Assembly (NCBI GenBank): GCA_015062115.1
Contig: SUVG01000002.1
Span: forward strand, 62,001-126,000
DNA from: Elusimicrobium sp.
GTDB lineage: Bacteria; Elusimicrobiota; Elusimicrobia; Elusimicrobiales; Elusimicrobiaceae
DNA: 64,000 nucleotides
Direction of reading: 5' to 3'
Shown here: positions 1 through 7,246 of the stretch, in pieces
Numbering within the stretch: the first letter of the stretch is position 1
Layout of the letters: each line of letters starts with the position of its first letter
The notes under the pieces: model-generated
What the model was told of the DNA's origin: nothing
Seen by the model: the letters and a program-made list of their open reading frames with translations, nothing else
The model's database searches: none
Made by a program: the position numbers and the translations under genes

Positions 1-346
1 AGCGTTCGTAAAATTCCTTCGGTAACCCGCAGGACTCGGCCCCAAATACCAAGTAGGCATCGGGGGGAAAGGTTGCGTTCCAAAAGGTTTTTGTTCCTTT
101 GGTGGATAAGAAAAACATTTGGTTTTCTCGGGGCTGTTCTGCGGTTAGAAAGTCTTCCCAAGTTTCATGGCGTTTGTAATCTAAGTTGGGCCAATAATCA
201 AGCCCGGAACGGCGAATTTCTTTGGAAGCAATCTTAAATCCCAATTTCCCTACCAAATGAAGGCGCGTGCCGGTTGCCACGCAAGAACGGCCGATATTGC
301 CGGTATTAAAAGGAATTTCCGGGTTTACAAGTACAATGTTAAGCAT
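1..346 (-). CDS. trmL: tRNA (cytidine(34)-2'-O)-methyltransferase TrmL, 3' end outside window
   Basis: A reading frame opens with ATG at 346 behind the ribosome site GAGGT and stays open to the left edge, giving 115 codons of a protein that continues outside the window. The N-terminus reads MLNIVLVNPEIPFNTGNIGR, the characteristic opening of the SPOUT-class TrmL/YibK family, followed by a conserved Leu-Val-Gly and a Gly-Leu-Asp-Tyr-Trp segment typical of the family. TrmL methylates the 2'-O of the wobble nucleotide of tRNA-Leu isoacceptors using S-adenosylmethionine. The C-terminal trefoil-knot SAM site is not in the window. It lies downstream of glgP on the same strand with a 98-bp gap holding a large hairpin, so it may be read from the glgP promoter or independently. 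Confidence 0.88.
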   Translation of the reverse strand, partial: MLNIVLVNPEIPFNTGNIGRSCVATGTRLHLVGKLGFKIASKEIRRSGLDYWPNLDYKRHETWEDFLTAEQPRENQMFFLSTKGTKTFWNATFPPDAYLVFGAESCGLPKEFYER

Positions 347-358
347 AAAACCTCTAAA

Positions 359-429
359 GCAAACAGCCGGAAACGGATATTTGCGGCTTGAACGGACATC
401 CGTTCAAAAATACCTTCCCGGCTGTTTGC
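359..429. repeat. Compound palindrome between glgP and trmL
   Basis: A 12-bp perfect inverted repeat (359-370 with 418-429, arms GCAAACAGCCGG and CCGGCTGTTTGC) encloses a second hairpin (390-395 with 400-405, loop ACAT). Read on the minus strand it lies just after the glgP stop codon and just before the trmL ribosome site. Its downstream arm is followed by only TTTAG, so it is not a classical intrinsic terminator. It may be an mRNA 3'-end stabiliser for glgP, a weak attenuator, or a structure that influences trmL translation; the sequence alone does not decide. Confidence 0.55.
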
Positions 430-444
430 AGGTGTTAAAACTTC

Positions 445-3000
445 CTATTCTTCCCAACGGATATACAACGGAGTAAGCACGCTGGGGATATCATTGTTGG
501 CGGGCAAGATGCGCAAAGCATAATCTTGGCGGCCGCTGTTCAAAGGAGACATGGATATTTCATAGATATACGCATCTCCGTCTTTGCCGGTGCAGTTCAT
601 ATCGAAGGCTTCTTTTTTCACGATATCACCTAATGTTCCGCGTTGACCCAAGCAAAGTTCCACTTGGATATCTTCCGGGTTCAGACCGCCCAAGTTTACA
701 CGGGCTTTGAAGCCCACTTTATCACCCATCAAAATGGCGGTTTCGGGTTGAGGCGTAATATCCGTTACGCTGACGCGGTACCAATTTTCCGCAATTCTGC
801 GGCGCCATTGGGCTACAGCCTGCGCTTTGTTGTCACCGTTTAAGATAATGCCGTAGTTGTTGGCCGGCACATAGAAGCGTTCGTAGTATTCTTTTACCAT
901 GCGGTTGGTATTGAAGAAGGGCGCAATATGGAAAATAGATTCCTTCATTAAGTTAAGCCAGGTAGCGGAAATACCGTTTTCGTCTTTGGCGTAATAGGCG
1001 GGTGCGATTTCTTGTTCAATTAAACTATACAAGGCATCAGCTTCCACGGTGTTGCGTTCTTCGTCGGATTTGTAATTTTCTTTTCCACCGATAGACCAAC
1101 CGAAATCACACGGGCCCACTTCGTCCCACCAACCGTCTAACACGGAAAGGGCCAACGCACCGTTTAACGCGGCTTTCATACCGCTCGTACCGCTGGCTTC
1201 CATGGGGCGGGTGGGGTTGTTGAGCCACACATCTACGCCTTGTACCATGTAACGGGCGGTGTTCATGTTGTAGTCTTCCACAAAGACGACTTTGCCTTTG
1301 AAGCGCGGATCGTTTTGTGTAAGGCCGACGATGAGTTTAATAAATTCTTTCCCGGCGGTATCGGCGGGGTGCGCTTTCCCGGCGAAAACAAACTGTACCG
1401 GGCGAGCGGGATTGTTGACAATTTTGTCCAAGCGGTTCAAATCTTTGAAGAGCAAAGTAGCGCGTTTGTAGGTGGCAAAGCGGCGTGCAAAACCGATAGT
1501 CAATACATCGTCGCGCAAGACTTGGCTGTTTTTCTTTACCGTCATCATATCAAAGCCTTGGCGGGTCAGTTGGCGTTTCAAGCGGTTTTGTACCAACTTC
1601 ACTAATTTTTCTTTGCGTACGCTATGAATTTTCCACAGTTCTTCGTTGGGAATATTTTTCAAATTATCCCACAAAGGAAGATAAGAGGGATCCAGTTCCC
1701 CGAATTTGTTATCGTTGAAAAGATATTTGCGGTACAAATCGTTGAGTTCGTGGGAAATCCAGGAAGCGCTGTGAATCCCGTTTGTAATGCTGGTAACGGG
1801 GACTTCGCTAATCGGCAATCCGGGCCACAGATTTTTCCACATTTCGCGGCTGACGGCTCCGTGCAATTTGGCTACCCCGTTGCAGAAAGCGGAGAGGCGG
1901 AGTGCTACTACGGTCATGCAGTAGGTGGCAGATTCGGGCGTTTCTTTCCCTAAGGCTAAAAATTCTTCCCAAGAAATATGCATTTCGTCGGCATATTGTT
2001 GCATGTATTTGCGCACAAGGGCCGGGTCGAAGTGCTCGTTCCCTGCGATAACAGGCGTATGCGTGGTAAACACGGAAGAGGCCCATACAATTTCGCGCGC
2101 TTCGGCGAAGGAGAGGTTTTTAGCCTTCATGATATCAATAATGCGTTGGAAAAGGAGGAACGCGCTGTGCCCTTCATTGATGTGGTAAACGGTAGGGTTA
2201 ATGCCCATGGCCGTTAAGGCTTTTACACCGCCGATACCGAGGATAACTTCCTGGCGGATACGGTTTTCGCGGTCACCGCCGTAGAGTTTTTCGGTAATGG
2301 CGCGTTGCGCGGGGGTGTTTTCCTGCAAGTTGGTATCTAATAAATAAAGAGAGGTGCGGCCTACCGGTACGCGCCAAATGCAGGCTTTTACCGTTTCGTT
2401 AGCTAGCGGAATATCAATAATAATTTCTTTGCCTTCTTTATCAAGGACGCGTTCTACCGGCATGTGGGCCCAGTCGTTATCCGGGTATTCTTCGTTTTGC
2501 CAACCTTCGCGGTTTAATACTTGTTGCACATAGCCTTGTTTGTAGAAAAGCCCTACACCGATAATCGGCATACCGAGGTCGCTGGCAGATTTGATGTGAT
2601 CCCCCGCCAACATACCCAAACCGCCGGAATAAATCGGCAATCCTTCCCCGATACCGTATTCCATGGAGAAATACGCCGCGAGCAAATCGCCGTTTTCGCG
2701 TTTATTTTGCTTGTACCAGGTTTGCGGGTTGTTTTTGTAGTTATAGTAGGCTTCTTTTACTTTGTTGAGGTCATTTACGAAATTTTCATCTTTGCTGAGT
2801 TGTTCAAAGCGTTCTTGCGGCACACAGCCTAAAAACCATTTGGGGTTTCTTTTCGAGGTAGTCCAGAGTTCGGCATCTACTTTTACGAAGAGCAAAATGG
2901 CCTGCCAGTTCCAAGTAAACCACATATCATTGGCTAATTCTTCTAAAAATTTAATATTCTCGGGCAAATTGGGTTGCACGTTAAACGAGTGAATTTTCAT
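445..3000 (-). CDS. glgP: Alpha-glucan phosphorylase
   Basis: The 851-residue product belongs to the alpha-glucan phosphorylase family (the TIGR02094 type), which releases glucose-1-phosphate from glycogen or maltodextrin by phosphorolysis in the cytoplasm. The N-terminus has the family signature of a short beta strand followed by LANDMWFTWNW. The pyridoxal-phosphate lysine lies in the conserved EASGTSGMKAALNG motif, Lys609, and the glycine-rich region around residues 120-135 (YSGGLGMLAGDH) is intact. ATG at 3000 is preceded by GAAGGAGAC at good spacing and by a convincing promoter at 3034-3062. Together with the GH57-type enzyme at 36.7 kb it indicates storage or dietary glucan use. The gene is full length with no sign of damage. 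Confidence 0.95.
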   Translation of the reverse strand: MKIHSFNVQPNLPENIKFLEELANDMWFTWNWQAILLFVKVDAELWTTSKRNPKWFLGCVPQERFEQLSKDENFVNDLNKVKEAYYNYKNNPQTWYKQNKRENGDLLAAYFSMEYGIGEGLPIYSGGLGMLAGDHIKSASDLGMPIIGVGLFYKQGYVQQVLNREGWQNEEYPDNDWAHMPVERVLDKEGKEIIIDIPLANETVKACIWRVPVGRTSLYLLDTNLQENTPAQRAITEKLYGGDRENRIRQEVILGIGGVKALTAMGINPTVYHINEGHSAFLLFQRIIDIMKAKNLSFAEAREIVWASSVFTTHTPVIAGNEHFDPALVRKYMQQYADEMHISWEEFLALGKETPESATYCMTVVALRLSAFCNGVAKLHGAVSREMWKNLWPGLPISEVPVTSITNGIHSASWISHELNDLYRKYLFNDNKFGELDPSYLPLWDNLKNIPNEELWKIHSVRKEKLVKLVQNRLKRQLTRQGFDMMTVKKNSQVLRDDVLTIGFARRFATYKRATLLFKDLNRLDKIVNNPARPVQFVFAGKAHPADTAGKEFIKLIVGLTQNDPRFKGKVVFVEDYNMNTARYMVQGVDVWLNNPTRPMEASGTSGMKAALNGALALSVLDGWWDEVGPCDFGWSIGGKENYKSDEERNTVEADALYSLIEQEIAPAYYAKDENGISATWLNLMKESIFHIAPFFNTNRMVKEYYERFYVPANNYGIILNGDNKAQAVAQWRRRIAENWYRVSVTDITPQPETAILMGDKVGFKARVNLGGLNPEDIQVELCLGQRGTLGDIVKKEAFDMNCTGKDGDAYIYEISMSPLNSGRQDYALRILPANNDIPSVLTPLYIRWEE

Positions 3001-3033
3001 GTCGTCTCCTTCGTCATTAAAAAGATATTAAAG

Positions 3034-3062
3034 ATTATATAAAATTAAAACTCCCGTGTAAG
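3034..3062 (-). promoter_or_regulatory. Promoter of glgP
   Basis: On the minus strand CTTACA (3057-3062) and TATAAT (3034-3039) are separated by 17 bp, a good sigma-70-type promoter. It gives a leader of roughly 27 nt before the glgP ribosome site and start codon. Confidence 0.6.
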
Positions 3063-3065
3063 CAT

Positions 3066-3095
3066 AAAAAAAAGCCGCTCCCGGTTGGAAGCGGC
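3066..3095 (-). terminator. Terminator of the DUF1646 gene
   Basis: Read on the minus strand, GCCGCT (3090-3095) pairs with AGCGGC (3074-3079) and is followed by eight T residues (3073-3066), just after the stop of the 3113-4177 gene. Confidence 0.8.
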
Positions 3096-3112
3096 CCTTA
3101 AAGCGTTATTTT

Positions 3113-4177
3113 TTACAGAACAGCCGTAAGAATAATGAAGTAAGCAATCATCAAAGCAGCGCCTAACCCGAGGGCGGCTTTGGCCCACTCTTTACTCTTA
3201 ATTCCCAATTTAGAAGCACAAATAATATTGGGGATATTTCCGGGGATTAACATTCCGCCGGAGATAATCAAACTCATAAGCAAGAATTTCAAGGTGCGCT
3301 CATCAATGGCAGGGGTTACTTCAATAGCGGCCAAGGTGGCGTTATCCAATACGGCGGACAAAGAGTTAATCCAATACAACCAACCCGCGGATAAGTGGGA
3401 AATAGTCTGCATGGCGAGCGGTTTTAACCCGTCCCCCAAGAAAACAAGCGCCATGACGAACAAATATACTTTGGCCGCACGGATAACGATACTTTTGACG
3501 GAGTGTTCATCTTCCGTATGGGCGGCTTTGGCTCCGGGGGCTTCTTTAATGGTGCTTTCGCGCAAGGAACTGGCCATGCCGGACATAAACAAAATACCGC
3601 CGAGAACATACCAACCGATTAGTTCAATGAGGAAAAAGAAGTTTTGGTCGGCATGGAAGGGTTCCCCGGAAAGTTTGGAAATGACTACCGTACCCAACGG
3701 TTCCCCGATAGAGGTAAGTACGGCGCCCATACCGATAGAGAAACAGGAAAAGGTAACCATTTTAATACGCCCTTTGCGCTCCAAGGGAAGCATTACCACT
3801 ACTTCAGCCAAAATCAACGCGGCAATAATGGCCGTAATAAAACTGGAAGTGGCACCCAATAGGAAAACGATTAAAAACAGCGTAGCGCGCAGGCCGATAA
3901 TTTTAATAGATTTGTGGGTCAACTTTTGCAAATACTTGTTGCAGTATTTGAACAAAATGCCCGCTACAAAAACGGCTACCGTAATTTTGATAGGGTCTTC
4001 CAAGGCGGTTAGAACAAGGTGCCCGCTCCACATTTTGGACACGGTTACGGCAAAAAGCCCGCAAGCAAACAAAAAGGCTTCCAAGTTTTCTTCCACTTTG
4101 TGTACGGTAAGCGGCAAGAAAAGCACTACCAAAATCAGTAGCGACAACAACACTGTCTGTACAACGGATAATTCCAT
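3113..4177 (-). CDS. DUF1646 family membrane protein, putative ion transporter
   Basis: A very hydrophobic protein of 354 residues with about ten predicted membrane segments; I recognise it as the DUF1646 family, usually described as putative cation or organic-anion transporters, substrate unknown. Conserved-looking features are VEENLEAF early on, a Gly/Ala-rich IGMGAVLTSIGEPLGT segment near residue 160 and ISGGMLIPGNIPNIICASKLGIKS near the C-terminus; paired half-repeats of that kind are typical of the ion transporter superfamily. I place the start at ATG 4177 because GGAGGAAG lies just upstream; an upstream in-frame ATG at 4213 would add 12 residues that overlap this ribosome site. It has its own terminator and is flanked by tRNA-Glu. 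Confidence 0.78.
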   Translation of the reverse strand: MELSVVQTVLLSLLILVVLFLPLTVHKVEENLEAFLFACGLFAVTVSKMWSGHLVLTALEDPIKITVAVFVAGILFKYCNKYLQKLTHKSIKIIGLRATLFLIVFLLGATSSFITAIIAALILAEVVVMLPLERKGRIKMVTFSCFSIGMGAVLTSIGEPLGTVVISKLSGEPFHADQNFFFLIELIGWYVLGGILFMSGMASSLRESTIKEAPGAKAAHTEDEHSVKSIVIRAAKVYLFVMALVFLGDGLKPLAMQTISHLSAGWLYWINSLSAVLDNATLAAIEVTPAIDERTLKFLLMSLIISGGMLIPGNIPNIICASKLGIKSKEWAKAALGLGAALMIAYFIILTAVL

Positions 4178-4217
4178 GTTTCTTCCTCCGAAATAATGGC
4201 AAAAAGCCAACAAAAAG

Positions 4218-4291
4218 CGTCCCGTACGAGATTCGAACTCGTGATCTCCGCCTTGAGAGGGCGGCGTCCTGGGCCACTAGACGAACGGGAC
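4218..4291 (-). tRNA. tRNA-Glu (anticodon CTC)
   Basis: The minus strand folds into a complete cloverleaf: acceptor GTCCCGT/ACGGGAC, anticodon stem CCGCC/GGCGG with loop CTCTCAA, so the anticodon is CTC (reads GAG), and T arm with TTCGAAT. The discriminator is G and CCA is not encoded. An upstream TGCTAAAAT (4302-4309) is a plausible extended -10. Confidence 0.96.
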
Positions 4292-4347
4292 TTATACTTT
4301 TATTTTAGCAAATTTCCGTGCAGGGTGTTCTTTCCCCTACAGGGGGC

Positions 4348-4377
4348 TTAAAATGCTAAAATGTATATGAATATAAT
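4348..4377 (+). promoter_or_regulatory. Candidate promoter of ychF
   Basis: TTAAAA (4348-4353) and a consensus TATAAT (4372-4377) are 18 bp apart; the -10 is good, the -35 weak. It would give a leader of about 24 nt carrying AGGAG before the ychF ATG. Confidence 0.42.
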
Positions 4378-4407
4378 TTTTTACCTCATAGCAAGGAGTT
4401 TTAACCC

Positions 4408-5481
4408 ATGGAAATAGGTATCGTAGGCCTGCCCAATGTAGGCAAATCCACCCTTTTTAACGCGCTCACTTGTGCCGGCGCGGAAGCCAGCAACTATCCC
4501 TTTTGTACCATTGAGCCGAACGTCGGTATTGTGGCTATTCCGGATAAGCGCTTGGATAAATTGTTTGAAATGTTCCAACCGCCTAAAAAAACGGCCGCTT
4601 ACATTAAATTTGTGGATATCGCCGGTATCGTAAAAGGGGCCAGCCAGGGGGAAGGCCTCGGGAATAAATTTTTAGCCAATATCCGTGAGGTAGATGCCAT
4701 TATCCATGTGGTGCGTTTGTTTGATGACGAAAACGTAACGCACGTGATGAACTCGGTCGATCCGTTGCGCGATATTGAAATTATCAATACCGAACTGATG
4801 CTTGCGGACTTGGAAAGTGCCACCAAAATTTGCGACCGCTTAAACTCCAACGCCAAAAGCGGTAAAAAAGAAGCCATCGCCGCACTTGAAAAAATGAAGG
4901 AAATAAAAACCGCTTTGGAAAACGGCAAACCTGTTTCTTCTTTGGGCTTGGAGCCGGAAGAATTGAAGGAATATCAATTTTTAACTTCAAAACCCGTTTT
5001 GTATGTGGGCAATAATTCCGAAACCCGCAATGCCGCCAATGCCGAAAAAGTGGCCGCTTATGCCAAAGAAAACGGCGCGGGGTTTGTGGAACTGTGCGTT
5101 AAGTTTGAGGCCGATATCGCCGAATTTTCCGAAGGAGAAAAAAAGGCTTTTTTGGCCGAAACCGGCAGCGATTACACCGGCCTTGAAAAAGTGGTGCGCG
5201 AAGGCATGAAACTCTTAAACCTCTGCACCTATTTTACCGCCGGTGCGGAAGTGGAAGTGCGCAGTTGGTTAATTCCTGTCGGGTGTACGGCTCCGCAAGC
5301 CGCAGGCAAAATTCACAGCGATTTTGAAAAAGGCTTTATCCGCGCCGATGTTTACACCTTTGACGATTTGGTGAAATACGGCGACGAAAAATCGCTCAAA
5401 GAACACGGCCTTATCCGTTCCGAAGGGAAGGAATATATTGTAAAGGACGGCGATGTTTGCCTGTTTAAGATCAATGCCTAA
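4408..5481 (+). CDS. ychF: Redox-regulated ATPase YchF
   Basis: A 357-residue P-loop protein of the Obg-like family, close to the usual length of about 363. Visible motifs are the G1 loop GLPNVGKST (residues 6-14), the switch region NYPFCTIEPNVG, DIAGIVKGASQGEGLGNKFL for G3, and the C-terminal TGS-like domain with TAPQAAGKIHSDFEKGFIRA. YchF binds ATP in preference to GTP and associates with the ribosome, with roles in translation and oxidative stress. ATG 4408 is preceded by AAGGAG. The reading frame ends at 5481 and overlaps the start of rlmD by 8 nt, so the two are translationally coupled. Confidence 0.97.
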   Translation: MEIGIVGLPNVGKSTLFNALTCAGAEASNYPFCTIEPNVGIVAIPDKRLDKLFEMFQPPKKTAAYIKFVDIAGIVKGASQGEGLGNKFLANIREVDAIIHVVRLFDDENVTHVMNSVDPLRDIEIINTELMLADLESATKICDRLNSNAKSGKKEAIAALEKMKEIKTALENGKPVSSLGLEPEELKEYQFLTSKPVLYVGNNSETRNAANAEKVAAYAKENGAGFVELCVKFEADIAEFSEGEKKAFLAETGSDYTGLEKVVREGMKLLNLCTYFTAGAEVEVRSWLIPVGCTAPQAAGKIHSDFEKGFIRADVYTFDDLVKYGDEKSLKEHGLIRSEGKEYIVKDGDVCLFKINA

Positions 5482-6694
5482 TATCACTTGTAAACATTAC
5501 GGAGTTTGCGGCGGTTGCGCGCTACTCAATCTGCCCTACGGGGAACAGGTTGCTAAAAAGCAGGCCAAACTGCAAGAAACGCTGAAAGATTTTTGGACGG
5601 CGGATATCCCCGTTACGGTTACCGATAACCCGCTTTATTTTCGCAACAAAGTGGAACTGGGCTTTTGCCACCAAGTAAAATGGCGCGAAGATTACGACAA
5701 AAAAGACCCCGCCAACAAAACGCGCCCGTTGGAATTTGAAAACGCCTTCGGTTTCAAATACAAAGGCCGCTGGGATCGCGCCGTGGATATTACCGAGTGC
5801 GTACTGTTTAACGATAAATTGATTTTATTGTTAGAGGCTATCCGCAACTGGGCGAAAGAAGAAAATTTGGACTATTACGACCAACGCAAACACACGGGTG
5901 TACTGCGCCACTTGATGGTGCGTGAAGGAAAGAACACCGGGGAAGAAATTGTAGTTTTGTTTGTAACGGACGATTTCAACGAAAAAACCTTTGTGTCTGC
6001 CGTGGAAAAAGTACTCCCCAATGCTCATATTATGGCGGCGGTTAATAATGGCCTGGCCGACACGGCCGCTCCGGAAAGTTTGCGCGTGTTGAAAGGGAAA
6101 GACCACATTTTTGAAAAAATTATTCTTACGGACGAAAAGGGAAATAAAGAACGCGAGGTAACCTTTACGCTTTCTCCCCAGTCTTTCTTTCAAACCAACA
6201 CGCTGACCGCGCAAAAAATGTACTCGCGCGTGCGCAGTATCGTCAAAAAAATTGCTCCCAAACGCATTTACGATTTGTACGGCGGCGCGGGGAGTTTTTC
6301 GCTCTCTTGTGCCGATTTGTGCGAAAAATCTATTTGCGTGGAAAGTGTGGCCCCCGCTATTTATAACGGAATTGAAAACGCCAAACTGAACGGGGTATCC
6401 AATGTGCAGTTTTTCTGCTCTAAAGTTGAAGATTTTGTCAAAGAGCAACCCATTGAGCGCAAAGACGCGCTGATTATTTTGGATCCGCCCCGCGGCGGTA
6501 TGCACCCCAAAGCCGCTAAAGCAGTGGCCGAATCGGGCGTGGAAAATGTGCTATATATTTCCTGCAACCCGGTTACATTGGCAAACGACCTCAAAATCAT
6601 CACGCAATACTACGATATTTTAGATGTTGAGGCCTTTGATTTCTTCCCGCATAGCGAACACATAGAAACCTTCGTGCAACTGAAATTGAAATAA
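5474..6694 (+). CDS. rlmD: 23S rRNA (uracil-C5)-methyltransferase, RlmD/RlmCD type
   Basis: The 406-residue protein belongs to the TrmA/RlmC/RlmD family of SAM-dependent RNA m5U methyltransferases. The N-terminus has CKHYGVCGGC, the iron-sulfur cysteine cluster of RlmC/RlmD-type enzymes, but no N-terminal TRAM domain. The SAM site is IYDLYGGAGSFSL, followed by LDPPRGG and the catalytic-cysteine motif YISCNPVTLA; a C-terminal His-Ser-Glu-His-Ile-Glu completes the family signature. I choose ATG 5474, eight nt inside ychF, because the cysteine cluster starts right after it. The exact uridine modified (747 or 1939 in E. coli numbering) cannot be told from sequence. Confidence 0.88.
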   Translation: MPNITCKHYGVCGGCALLNLPYGEQVAKKQAKLQETLKDFWTADIPVTVTDNPLYFRNKVELGFCHQVKWREDYDKKDPANKTRPLEFENAFGFKYKGRWDRAVDITECVLFNDKLILLLEAIRNWAKEENLDYYDQRKHTGVLRHLMVREGKNTGEEIVVLFVTDDFNEKTFVSAVEKVLPNAHIMAAVNNGLADTAAPESLRVLKGKDHIFEKIILTDEKGNKEREVTFTLSPQSFFQTNTLTAQKMYSRVRSIVKKIAPKRIYDLYGGAGSFSLSCADLCEKSICVESVAPAIYNGIENAKLNGVSNVQFFCSKVEDFVKEQPIERKDALIILDPPRGGMHPKAAKAVAESGVENVLYISCNPVTLANDLKIITQYYDILDVEAFDFFPHSEHIETFVQLKLK

Positions 6695-6703
6695 GGAAAT
6701 TTC

Positions 6704-7246
6704 ATGAAAAAACCTAGTTTTTGGCGGTTGCTTGGGGCGTATTTAATTGATTTTGCGATTACTTTTTTTGTCGCTTGGATGATGTGGAACCTTTTTGAGG
6801 TATGTTTTCCCCAAGCATTCTTGGGTAAAAGTGGCCTTGCTTCGCTATTTTGTGTTCTTGTGATGTGTGCTTTTATTCCCAATCTGTTGTATTTTGTGGG
6901 GAGTGAATGCATGTGGAAAAAAACACTTGGGAAGCGGGTACTAGGTGTAGAAGTGCTTGAAGGAAACCAACGGCCATCAGGAAAAAAATTATTGAAAGCA
7001 TACGGAATAGATTTCTTGCTTTCCATTCCTGCGTCAATCGTGTATAGTATGATGGGGTTATTTTTACAATCTATCATTATTTTTGATCGTCGTTTTAATA
7101 CACTTGATTATTGCATAATGGTAGGAATCGTGCTATCGTGTTTGAGTATGACTGTATTATATTTTGCCATTTGTGAAAGTATTTTTGGTAAAACCCTCGG
7201 TAAAAAACTAATGGGCTTGCAAGTGGTGCAACAAGAAATAAAATGA
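6704..7246 (+). CDS. RDD family membrane protein with two RDD-like halves
   Basis: A 180-residue membrane protein with about five hydrophobic segments. RDD proteins are small integral membrane proteins, some acting in ion (Na+/Li+/H+) transport, mostly uncharacterised. Here the signature appears twice: FWRLLGAYLIDF at the start pairs with KTLGKRVLGVEV near residue 72-83, and LKAYGIDFLLS near 104 pairs with KTLGKKLMGLQV close to the C-terminus. That suggests an internal duplication of a two- to three-helix unit. ATG 6704 follows AAGGAAATTTC. The stop overlaps the pcrA start in ATGA (7243-7246), so the two are cotranslated. Base composition is more AT-rich than in its neighbours. Confidence 0.8.
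   Translation: MKKPSFWRLLGAYLIDFAITFFVAWMMWNLFEVCFPQAFLGKSGLASLFCVLVMCAFIPNLLYFVGSECMWKKTLGKRVLGVEVLEGNQRPSGKKLLKAYGIDFLLSIPASIVYSMMGLFLQSIIIFDRRFNTLDYCIMVGIVLSCLSMTVLYFAICESIFGKTLGKKLMGLQVVQQEIK

Noticed and set aside
3180-4196. 338-codon open frame on the plus strand
   Set aside because: Lies wholly opposite the DUF1646 membrane gene, with no ribosome site and no recognisable domain; it is an antisense shadow.
5831-6505. 224-codon frame opposite rlmD
   Set aside because: No family resemblance and no ribosome site; rlmD on the plus strand is clearly the gene.
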